Positions 1 through 5,855 of a stretch of 6,510 bases of DNA are shown here, in pieces. The position numbers and the translations under genes are program-made. The notes under the pieces are model-generated. The model made no database searches and was not told the DNA's origin. It saw only the letters and a list, made by a program, of their open reading frames with translations. The stretch covers positions 1 through 6,510 of the forward strand of contig DPAW01000254.1 of NCBI GenBank assembly GCA_003517285.1. The letters are read 5' to 3'. The stretch is from Verrucomicrobiales bacterium. GTDB taxonomy: Bacteria > Verrucomicrobiota > Verrucomicrobiia > Limisphaerales > UBA1100. Every line of letters begins with the position of its first letter. Position 1 is the first letter of the stretch.

Positions 1-1
1 G

Positions 2-1087
2 CAATTGATGGCCAAGCTGCTGGTCAAAGGCACGGCCAAGCGCACAGGCCAGCAGATTGCTGAACAGATCGAAAATGTGGGTGGCGGCATCGATGCCTAT
101 GGCGGCAATAATTCCTTTGGTATCTCGGCTGAGGTAATGAGCGAGGATGCGGCCTTGGGTGTGGAGTTGCTGGCAGATGTGATTTTGAATCCCTCCTTTC
201 CTGCCGAAGCTTTGAGCCGGCAGCGCGAAGTGCAACTGGCCGGCATTCGCGCGCAGGACGACAAGCTCCTCCAAAAGACCTTCAGCTTAATGCGTGAAAA
301 TCTGTTTGGCGCACACGGTTACGGGTTGAACAGTCTGGGCACACAGGAATCAGTGGAGGCCTTGGCCGCTGATGATCTGCGGGTTTTTCACGCTCGATTG
401 GCTGTGCCCAACAACGCCGTGATTGCCGTGTTCGGCGATATGGATTCGGCCCAAGTGCGGGCGGATCTGGAAACCGCCTTCGGCCTGTGGAAACGTGGTG
501 GCGACTATCAGGTGCCGAAGTTGTTGGCCGGCACCCAAGGAAAACGCCGTGTTGCGGACCAAAAAGATAAAGAACAGGCCGTGGCCGTACTGGGCTTTCA
601 CGGATGCACTTTTTTCGATGAGGATCGATACGCTCTGGAACTTCTCGGGGAAGCCTGCAGCGATTTGGGCAGTCGCCTCTTCATACGCATTCGTGAGGAG
701 CTGGGCTTGGCTTACTACGTCGGGGCGCAAAGCCAGCCGGGCATGACGCCGGGGTCCTTTTCCTTTTACGCTGGAACCTCGCCGGAACAACTGGCGCAGG
801 TGGAGGAGGAATTGATGGCCGAAGCCATGAAGCTGGCAAACGATGGATTGGATGCCGGGGAATTGCGCCGGGCCAAGAACAAGATGATCGGCGCCCGTAA
901 GATCGGCCGTCAAGACCTCGGCGGTCTGGCAATGACGGCTGGCTTGGATGAATTATATGGATTGGGCTTTGATTCCAGTGATGAGGATGAAACCCGTATT
1001 GAGGAAGTTTCACAGGAATCCATTCAGGAAGTCGCCCAGAAATATCTCGATCCGGAACGCTGCGTGATTGCGGTGATGCACCCGTAG
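2..1087 (+). CDS. Peptidase M16 family protein, non-catalytic half (5' end cut off)
   Basis: Only the C-terminal part, about 361 residues, is present; the frame is open at the left edge, so the TTG at 5 is not a credible start. Residues are counted from that TTG. The opening (LLVKGTAKRT, then IENVGGGIDAYGG) matches the segment just after the zinc-binding helix of M16 peptidases. The HxxEH zinc motif aligns with QLMAK (codons from base 2), and the third ligand, a Glu 76 residues after the second His, aligns with Gly80, so no zinc ligand remains. The second subdomain keeps the family's REELGLAYY motif, with Arg230 and Tyr237 seven residues apart like the substrate-binding Arg/Tyr pair of M16 enzymes. 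The family pattern is one active half or subunit paired with an inactive one that helps form the chamber. This is probably the inactive half of a long two-unit protein whose active half lies upstream, or a separate inactive partner subunit. Family assignment is firm; substrate is unknown. Confidence 0.88.
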   Translation, partial: QLMAKLLVKGTAKRTGQQIAEQIENVGGGIDAYGGNNSFGISAEVMSEDAALGVELLADVILNPSFPAEALSRQREVQLAGIRAQDDKLLQKTFSLMRENLFGAHGYGLNSLGTQESVEALAADDLRVFHARLAVPNNAVIAVFGDMDSAQVRADLETAFGLWKRGGDYQVPKLLAGTQGKRRVADQKDKEQAVAVLGFHGCTFFDEDRYALELLGEACSDLGSRLFIRIREELGLAYYVGAQSQPGMTPGSFSFYAGTSPEQLAQVEEELMAEAMKLANDGLDAGELRRAKNKMIGARKIGRQDLGGLAMTAGLDELYGLGFDSSDEDETRIEEVSQESIQEVAQKYLDPERCVIAVMHP

Positions 1088-1099
1088 CTTTCTGGTGTT

Positions 1100-1130
1100 C
1101 CGTGCGGGCAGGGGATTGACTCCCGCACGG
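1100..1130 (+). other. Perfect 9-bp hairpin between the M16 and galM genes
   Basis: CCGTGCGGG at 1100-1108 is exactly complementary to CCCGCACGG at 1122-1130, with a 13-nt loop. It begins 13 nt after the M16 stop codon and ends just before the possible galM starts. No T-run follows on either strand, so it is not a textbook intrinsic terminator. It could slow or stop transcription with Rho, protect the 3' end of the upstream mRNA, or affect galM translation. The pairing is certain; the role is not. Confidence 0.4.
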
Positions 1131-1150
1131 GCGTGTGCATGATTTGCGTG

Positions 1151-2356
1151 ATGCAGTCTCCGTTCCCAACTCTGTTTAAAACGGCCGCCGCTGCGGCTTC
1201 TATCCTGATCATGAATGCCTGTGCCCCCGCCCCGGAAGATAATGCCGGCCAGCCGGAACCCGAAACCGGTGATGGCGATTCCAATGCCATTGCCAAAGCG
1301 GGTTTTGGTGAAACCAAAGCCGGTGAAGCGACAGAGATTTACACGCTCACCAACAAGAACGGTCTGGTCGCCAAGGTGACCACCTACGGCGCCACGCTCG
1401 TGGAACTGCACCTGCCGGATAAGGAGGGCAATCTGGTGGATGTGATTAACGGCTTTGACAACGTGGCCGGCTACGAGGGCGACGGTAACCAGTACTTTGG
1501 CTGCACCACCGGCCGCGTCTGTAACCGCATCGCCAAGGGCAAGTTCACGCTCGATGGCAAGGAATACACACTGGCCACGAACAACGATCCGAACCACCTC
1601 CACGGTGGCAACGTCGGCATCGACAAGAAGGTCTGGGCCGCGCGCGTGGTGCGCAGCAAGACTGGTCAGGCGGTGGCATTCAGCCACACGAGTCCGGACG
1701 GCGATGAAGGTTATCCCGGCGCACTAAAGATGAAGGTGACCTACACGCTCACCGACGACAATGAGCTGCGGATCGACTACCTCGCCACCACCGACAAGGC
1801 GACCCCGGTGAACCTCACCAACCACGCTTACTTCAACCTCGGCGGCGCCGGCAGCGGAACCATCCTTAGCCATGAGCTGACCCTCAATGCCGACAACTAC
1901 ACTGCCACTGATGACACCCTGATTCCCACCGGCAAGATCGAGCCCGTGGCGGATACCGCGTTGGATTTCCGTAAGGCTCATGTCATTGGCGAGCGTATTC
2001 CGGACAAAGAAGCCAAGGAAACGGCCGACTGCGAAACCTCCACGCTGGGATACGACCATAATTTCGTGGTGAACGGAGAGGTCGGCACGATGCGTTTGGC
2101 AGCCCGTTTGAAGGATCCGGTGAGCGGACGGGTGATGGAGATTCACACCGATCAGCCCGGTATTCAGTTTTACAGCGGAAACTTCCTCATGGAGCAGGAA
2201 GGGAAAGGCGGTAAGAAGTATCCCTTCCGCGGGGCGCTGTGTCTAGAGACTCAGCATTTTCCCGACTCGGTGAATCATGAGGATTTCCCGAGCACCATTC
2301 TCAAGCCGGGCGATACTTATTCCACCACCACGGTACATCGTTTCAGCGCTGAATAA
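1151..2356 (+). CDS. galM: Aldose 1-epimerase (galactose mutarotase), predicted lipoprotein
   Basis: Interconverts the alpha and beta anomers of aldoses such as galactose and glucose, the entry step of the Leloir pathway. The 401-residue protein carries the family signatures in order: GRVCNRI, then HLHGG (His149, His151), NLTNHAYFN (His225), GYDHNF (Asp302) and CLETQHFPD (Glu366). By family knowledge His225 is the general acid and Glu366 the general base; His151 to His225 is 74 residues, matching what I recall for the Lactococcus enzyme. The N-terminus looks like a lipoprotein signal peptide: one Lys at 10, an Ala-rich hydrophobic stretch 11-23, then MNAC with Cys24 as the lipidated residue, followed by a Pro/Glu/Asp-rich linker to about residue 45. 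That places the enzyme in the periplasm or on the outer membrane. ATG 1151 is chosen because it gives a signal peptide of normal length; ATG 1139 and GTG 1133 are in frame too, and none has a clear ribosome binding site. No sugar genes lie nearby. Confidence 0.93.
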   Translation: MQSPFPTLFKTAAAAASILIMNACAPAPEDNAGQPEPETGDGDSNAIAKAGFGETKAGEATEIYTLTNKNGLVAKVTTYGATLVELHLPDKEGNLVDVINGFDNVAGYEGDGNQYFGCTTGRVCNRIAKGKFTLDGKEYTLATNNDPNHLHGGNVGIDKKVWAARVVRSKTGQAVAFSHTSPDGDEGYPGALKMKVTYTLTDDNELRIDYLATTDKATPVNLTNHAYFNLGGAGSGTILSHELTLNADNYTATDDTLIPTGKIEPVADTALDFRKAHVIGERIPDKEAKETADCETSTLGYDHNFVVNGEVGTMRLAARLKDPVSGRVMEIHTDQPGIQFYSGNFLMEQEGKGGKKYPFRGALCLETQHFPDSVNHEDFPSTILKPGDTYSTTTVHRFSAE

Positions 2357-2383
2357 CTGCGTCTGCGAACAGTTTGCCCTGAA

Positions 2384-2415
2384 TCTGCTTGCCGCCCTCG
2401 ATGGGCGGCGGCAGA
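2384..2415. other. Strong inverted repeat upstream of ffs
   Basis: GCCGCCC (2391-2397) pairs with GGGCGGC (2403-2409) around a 5-nt loop. The stem continues as TCTGC (2384-2388) with GCAGA (2411-2415) past a small internal loop, giving 12 Watson-Crick pairs. No T-run follows on either strand. It sits 28 nt after the galM stop and covers the likely ffs promoter. Possible roles are a Rho-assisted end of galM transcription or an operator; the sequence alone does not decide. Confidence 0.5.
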
Positions 2416-2417
2416 AT
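2389..2417 (+). promoter_or_regulatory. Candidate sigma-70 promoter of ffs
   Basis: TTGCCG (2389-2394) as -35 and CAGAAT (2412-2417) as -10 each match four of six consensus bases and are 17 nt apart. The predicted start, about 7 nt after the -10, falls on G2424, exactly the first base of the SRP RNA closing stem. That agreement is the main support, since both hexamers are only moderate. The promoter lies almost wholly inside the inverted repeat at 2384-2415. Confidence 0.4.
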
Positions 2418-2423
2418 CAGCTC

Positions 2424-2517
2424 GTCAGGGCCCATGGAATGCGGGCTTGCAAACCCCGCCAGGGCCGGAAGGCAGCAACGGTAGCTTGATCTGCATCTGC
2501 CGTGGTCACCCTGACCT
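2424..2517 (+). ncRNA. ffs: Small bacterial signal recognition particle RNA (4.5S type)
   Basis: RNA scaffold of the signal recognition particle; it binds Ffh and helps deliver nascent membrane and secreted proteins to FtsY. The diagnostic domain IV is clear: CCAGGGCCGGAAGGCAGCAA at 2459-2478, with a GGAA tetraloop (2467-2470) closed by GCC/GGC, flanked by the asymmetric AGG and AGCA internal-loop strands that contact the Ffh M domain. The rod can be folded outward: ATGC 2439-2442 with GCAT 2493-2496, CCATGG 2432-2437 with CCGTGG 2500-2505 (one G-U), and the closing stem GTCAGGG 2424-2430 with CCCTGAC 2509-2515. About 93 nt is usual for the small type without an Alu domain. A T5 run follows at once. 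dnaX begins 27 nt downstream, matching the conserved ffs-dnaX-ybaB-recR order. Ends are set from the closing stem and could move by a few bases. Confidence 0.93.
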
Positions 2518-2521
2518 TTTT
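2504..2521 (+). terminator. Short intrinsic-terminator-like hairpin at the ffs 3' end
   Basis: GGTCA (2504-2508) and TGACC (2512-2516) form a perfect 5-bp stem with a CCC loop, followed directly by TTTTT (2517-2521). This resembles a minimal Rho-independent terminator. The 3' arm is also part of the SRP RNA closing stem, so the two structures exclude each other. Termination is probably partial, because dnaX begins at 2545 and there is little room for a promoter of its own. Confidence 0.5.
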
Positions 2522-2544
2522 GAATTTCCCAAAAGTTTACTGAA

Positions 2545-4308
2545 GTGTCATATCAGGTTATAGCCCGCAAATATCGTCCGCAACGCTTTGCGGATGTGGT
2601 GGGGCAGGAGCACGTCACCCAAACCCTCAGTAACGCCATTGCCTCCGGTCGCATCGCGCATGCGTATCTTTTTAGCGGGCCGCGTGGCACGGGCAAGACC
2701 ACCATTGCCCGAATCTTCGCCAAGTGCCTAAACGCCACCGACGGACCCGCGGTGGATTTCAAGGAAGATGACGAGCGTTGTGTGGAGATCACCGAAGGCC
2801 GTGCGCTGGATGTGCTGGAGATTGACGGCGCGAGCAACAACGGCGTGGAACAGGTGCGCGAGTTGCGCGACACCGCACCGTACGCACCGGCCACATGCCG
2901 TTATAAGGTATACATCATTGACGAGGTTCACATGCTCACCACCGCCGCCTTCAATGCGTTGCTCAAAACGCTGGAAGAACCGCCGGCGCACGTGAAGTTT
3001 ATCTTTGCCACTACCGAACCGGAAAAGGTGTTGCCCACAATTTTGTCGCGCTGCCAACGCTTTGACCTGCGGCGGATTCCGGCCACCCGGATTGTTTCCC
3101 ACCTGGAATTCATCGCCAAACAGGAAGGCGTGACTATTGAACCCGCCGCACTGCAGGCCATTGCACGCGGCGCCGATGGCGGCATGCGCGATGCCGAGAG
3201 CACGCTGGATCAACTCATTAGTTTTTGTGGGGAGACCATTAAGGAAAGGGACGTGCTGTCGATGTTTGGTCTCACGTCACAATCGCAGGTGTTATCATTG
3301 GCCGAGGCTGTTTTACGGGCTGATGCCGCCGGCGCACTAGGGCAATTGCATGAACTGACCACGGGCGGCAAGGAACTGGGCCGGTTGGTCGGCGATTTGC
3401 TGGATCATTTTCGGAACGTGATGATTTACCAGGTTTCCGAGGGCGACACGGGTATACTTGAAATCTCCGAGGCCGAGCAAACGGCGCTTGCCGAACAGGC
3501 GCAACTGGCGGATCGCAGCGCCGTATCGCGCGTCCTTGAAGTGCTGACCGATTGCGAAATCCAACTGCGCAATACGTCCTCCAAAAAGATCCTAGTTGAA
3601 GTCTCGCTGATGAAAGCGATGGATGCCGCCCGCGCCATGAGCCTGAATGATGTGCTCGATCGCCTTGAGGAATTGCGGGATTCCGGAGGCGGCGAAGCCC
3701 TCGAGGCAGCCCGGCCTGTGCCGACCGCAGCGCCGGTAAAGAAACCGAAAGCTGAGCCGATCCAACAAGCGGCCGCAACGCCCATCGTCGAACCAATCTC
3801 TGATCCAAAACCCAAACCAGAACCGGAGTCGGTTCCGCAGGTTAAGGAAGAACCCGCTCCGCAATCGGCGCCGGAAGCCGATCTTCCTACTTTATGGGCC
3901 GCTATGCTGGAATCATTGGGAGTCTTTTCCCGGGCGTACTTTCAGGAAGCATTTCTGAAATCCATCGAAGGCGATGGTGTGACTATCGGTTTTCCGGAAG
4001 CCTTTGCCCCGCAAATGGAGTTGGCGAACACCAAGGAAACCAACCAATCCTTGCTCGCTGCCTTGAGCAAGGCGGGGCATTCCCTGCGCACGGTGAGTTA
4101 TGTGATTGCGGAACGGCCCGCGGATTGGATTCCTCAGGCCATGGCCATGCCCGGTGCAACGGAGGCTGCTGCCGAGCCGGCGACAAATACCGAAGGCGAA
4201 CCGCTTCCGCCCAAGGGTCCGATCAACAAGGAAGAGTTTGAAAATGATCCACTGATCAAGAAGGCACTGGAAGTTTTCAAGGGACAGATTGTGGATGTGC
4301 GAAACTAG
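2545..4308 (+). CDS. dnaX: DNA polymerase III subunit tau/gamma (clamp-loader ATPase)
   Basis: Motor subunit of the clamp loader that opens the beta clamp and links it to the replicase. The 587-residue protein starts at a GTG giving MSYQVIARKYRP, the near-universal DnaX N-terminus; no good ribosome binding site is visible. Walker A is GPRGTGKT (45-52), Walker B VYIIDEVHM (122-130), the SRC arginine-finger motif is 168-170, and sensor 2 is MRDAES (Arg215). The zinc module is degenerate: aligned without gaps to E. coli as I remember it, ligands 64, 73 and 76 are Ala, Lys and Asp, and only Cys79 remains. Collar domain III runs to about residue 370, a Pro/Glu/Lys-rich linker spans roughly 390-445, and a folded C-terminal domain covers about 446-525. 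A conserved-looking tail (NDPLIKKALEVFKGQIVDVR) closes the protein. No convincing frameshift site for a short gamma form was found. First protein gene of the dnaX-ybaB-recR operon. Confidence 0.97.
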   Translation: MSYQVIARKYRPQRFADVVGQEHVTQTLSNAIASGRIAHAYLFSGPRGTGKTTIARIFAKCLNATDGPAVDFKEDDERCVEITEGRALDVLEIDGASNNGVEQVRELRDTAPYAPATCRYKVYIIDEVHMLTTAAFNALLKTLEEPPAHVKFIFATTEPEKVLPTILSRCQRFDLRRIPATRIVSHLEFIAKQEGVTIEPAALQAIARGADGGMRDAESTLDQLISFCGETIKERDVLSMFGLTSQSQVLSLAEAVLRADAAGALGQLHELTTGGKELGRLVGDLLDHFRNVMIYQVSEGDTGILEISEAEQTALAEQAQLADRSAVSRVLEVLTDCEIQLRNTSSKKILVEVSLMKAMDAARAMSLNDVLDRLEELRDSGGGEALEAARPVPTAAPVKKPKAEPIQQAAATPIVEPISDPKPKPEPESVPQVKEEPAPQSAPEADLPTLWAAMLESLGVFSRAYFQEAFLKSIEGDGVTIGFPEAFAPQMELANTKETNQSLLAALSKAGHSLRTVSYVIAERPADWIPQAMAMPGATEAAAEPATNTEGEPLPPKGPINKEEFENDPLIKKALEVFKGQIVDVRN

Positions 4309-4312
4309 GAGA
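4307..4312 (+). promoter_or_regulatory. Shine-Dalgarno of ybaB overlapping the dnaX stop
   Basis: AGGAGA lies 5 nt before the ATG at 4318 and overlaps the last two bases of the dnaX TAG. It is the only strong Shine-Dalgarno in the window; the neighbouring starts have weak or no such sites. The placement suggests high YbaB synthesis from the shared mRNA and fixes the ybaB start. Confidence 0.75.
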
Positions 4313-4317
4313 AATTT

Positions 4318-4629
4318 ATGGCGAGTATAAACAAATTGATGAAGCAGGCCATGCGCGCGCAACAGCAGGCTCAGGAAACGGAGGCCGCCTTGGCTGCGCG
4401 CGAGGTGGAAGCCACCAGTGGCGGCGGTGCGGTTAAAGTGGTCGCGACCTGCAAAGGCGTGCTGAAGTCCTTGAAGATCGATCCCGAAGCGGTGGATCCT
4501 GAGGATGTGGAGACGCTGGAGGATCTCGTGTTTACCGCAGTGAATTCAGCCATCGCAGAGGGACAGAAGATTCAGGCCGAAGAGATGGGTAAAGTAACGG
4601 CTGGATTCAACCTACCGGGTATGGGCTAA
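4318..4629 (+). CDS. ybaB: YbaB/EbfC family nucleoid-associated DNA-binding protein
   Basis: Small dimeric DNA-binding protein of the YbaB/EbfC (DUF149) family, found nearly always between dnaX and recR. At 103 residues it has the usual length. The N-terminal helix (INKLMKQAMRAQQQAQETEAAL, given here in part: about residues 4-25) is amphipathic and rich in Gln and Lys. Then come the family's central strands, with GGGAVKVVATCKGVLKSLKI at roughly 36-55, an acidic PEAVDPEDVETLEDLV segment, and a C-terminal helix ending in a Gly/Pro tail (FNLPGMG). Known members bind DNA as tweezer-like dimers and affect nucleoid structure and expression. The gene starts 9 nt after dnaX with a strong Shine-Dalgarno and ends 3 nt before recR, so it is cotranscribed with both. 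Nothing in it looks abnormal. Confidence 0.96.
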   Translation: MASINKLMKQAMRAQQQAQETEAALAAREVEATSGGGAVKVVATCKGVLKSLKIDPEAVDPEDVETLEDLVFTAVNSAIAEGQKIQAEEMGKVTAGFNLPGMG

Positions 4630-4632
4630 ACC

Positions 4633-5226
4633 ATGGCGTCCCTGCCGGAGCCGGTATCGGCCCTCGTGGGGGCCTTGGGCCAATTGCCGGGCATTGGGCC
4701 GCGTTCGGCTGAGCGGCTGGCCCTACATCTCGTGCAAAGTGAGGCGGGGCAGGTCAAACAACTTGCCGAAGCTCTCGTCACCGCCACCGAACGCATTGAG
4801 CTCTGCGTCACTTGTGGTGCACTCACCGAAACGCAACCATGTGCGTTATGCACCGATGATCGACGCGATTCGACGACGGTGTGCGTAGTGGAGACTGCGG
4901 TGGATGTCATTAACGTCGAAAAATCTGGTGCCTTTCGTGGGCGTTTCCATGTCTTGGGAGGGAAAATTTCGCCTTTGAACGGAGTGGGTCCGGAGGATCT
5001 GCGCATTGCGCAACTGGAGGCGCGTATGGATGGCGTACGGGAAGTGATTCTGGCCTTGGGAACCGATGTGGAAGGCGATGCTACGAGCAATTATCTGGCG
5101 CAACGCTTGACGTCCAAAGGCGTGAAAGTGACCCGTATTGCGCATGGATTGCCTGCAGGCAGTGGCTTGGAATATGCCGATGATCTCACACTGAGCCACG
5201 CGCTCAAAGGCCGCCGGGAAATGTAA
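4633..5226 (+). CDS. recR: Recombination mediator protein RecR
   Basis: Works with RecO (and RecF) to load RecA onto SSB-coated single-stranded DNA at gaps during recombinational repair; it acts as a ring-shaped multimer around DNA. The 197-residue length is typical. In order: helix-hairpin-helix LPGIGPRSAERLALHL (18-33), a C4 zinc finger with Cys58, Cys61, Cys70 and Cys73 (CVTCG and CALC), and a Toprim domain from about residue 82, with VVE (Glu87), the GGKISPLNGVGPEDL loop (about 109-123) and GTDVEGDATSNYLA (143-156). The C-terminal Walker-B-like region GLEYADDLTLSHAL (178-191) is well conserved. All key residues are present, in contrast to the degenerate zinc module of the neighbouring DnaX. 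The ATG is 3 nt after the ybaB stop without a clear Shine-Dalgarno, and the stop overlaps the next start as TAATG, so translation is probably coupled on both sides. Confidence 0.97.
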   Translation: MASLPEPVSALVGALGQLPGIGPRSAERLALHLVQSEAGQVKQLAEALVTATERIELCVTCGALTETQPCALCTDDRRDSTTVCVVETAVDVINVEKSGAFRGRFHVLGGKISPLNGVGPEDLRIAQLEARMDGVREVILALGTDVEGDATSNYLAQRLTSKGVKVTRIAHGLPAGSGLEYADDLTLSHALKGRREM

Positions 5227-5855
5227 TGAAACCGGTGGTGGCATTTGATATCGGCAAGGTGCTACTTGATTTCAATTACGGCATTCTAATCACCAAACTG
5301 GCTCCGCGAACACAATGCGATGAAGTGGAACTGGATGCATATCTGAACCAATCGCCTCTACTCGCGGAGTATGAATCCGGCCAATTGACCTCCTCGGAAT
5401 TTTTCACAAGCATTCAAAACGAAACGAAATTCACGGGGACAGAATTTGAGTTTGCGGCGTTGTTCGAGGATATTTTTTCGCCAATTGAAGGGGTTATTGA
5501 AATGCATCGGCAAATCGTCGAGAGCGGTTTGTCGACCTACACTTTTTCCAACACCAACGAAATGGCAGTGCGGCACATCAGCCATTCATATGATTTTTGG
5601 CCGCGCTTTACCGGTCATATTTTGTCGCACGAAGTGAAGTCGCTAAAACCTGATGTCGGGATTTACGAATCACTGGAGGCGTTGTCCGGGCGTACAGGGG
5701 AAGCGATCATTTATCTGGATGATCGCCCGGAAAATATTGAGGCCGGCCTAGCGCGCGGTTGGAGGGCCTGCTGCCATCAGGATGCCAACGAGACACAGGC
5801 ATTTTTGGAGGCGCAAGGCGTGCTTACTTCTTTAGGTCACGATTCAACCGCTTGA
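5226..5855 (+). CDS. HAD-superfamily hydrolase, YihX-like phosphatase
   Basis: A soluble phosphatase of the haloacid dehalogenase superfamily, 209 residues. Motif I is FDIGKVLLD with nucleophile Asp8; the second position of the DxD motif is Gly10. Motif II is FSNTN with Ser108, motif III is the Lys of LKPDVGIY (Lys141), and motif IV is YLDDRPEN with Asp165 and Asp166 as magnesium ligands. A helical cap lies between motifs I and II (about 16-95), as in subfamily IA. The DxG in motif I, the SNTN in motif II and the overall length resemble E. coli YihX, a sugar-1-phosphate phosphatase, as far as I recall that sequence. The substrate cannot be read from the sequence; a sugar phosphate or nucleotide is possible. 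The ATG overlaps the recR stop (TAATG), so it looks translationally coupled to recR, though this is not a standard member of that cluster. Its last 32 bp overlap the opposing gene. Confidence 0.9.
   Translation: MKPVVAFDIGKVLLDFNYGILITKLAPRTQCDEVELDAYLNQSPLLAEYESGQLTSSEFFTSIQNETKFTGTEFEFAALFEDIFSPIEGVIEMHRQIVESGLSTYTFSNTNEMAVRHISHSYDFWPRFTGHILSHEVKSLKPDVGIYESLEALSGRTGEAIIYLDDRPENIEAGLARGWRACCHQDANETQAFLEAQGVLTSLGHDSTA

Noticed and set aside
5..10. TTG/ATG near the left edge as a real gene start
   Set aside because: The frame is open to the window edge, and the residues before it align with the M16 zinc helix, so the gene continues upstream.
1100..1130. The intergenic hairpin as a standard intrinsic terminator
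   Set aside because: No T-run follows the stem on either strand; kept only as an unassigned hairpin.
1010..1687. Long minus-strand open frame opposite galM
   Set aside because: It spans the end of the M16 gene and a well-conserved stretch of galM, shows no recognisable motif, and is explained as a shadow of the coding strand.
3582..3599. Possible -1 frameshift site in dnaX (C AAA AAG, then TGA in the -1 frame) that could give a short gamma form
   Set aside because: The base before AAAAAG is C, so the heptamer is not a proper slippery sequence. The shortened product of about 351 residues would also lose the last helix of domain III, unlike known gamma proteins.
3272..3808. Long minus-strand open frames opposite dnaX
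   Set aside because: Arg/Pro/Ser-rich low-information translations with no domain; the plus strand encodes conserved DnaX here.
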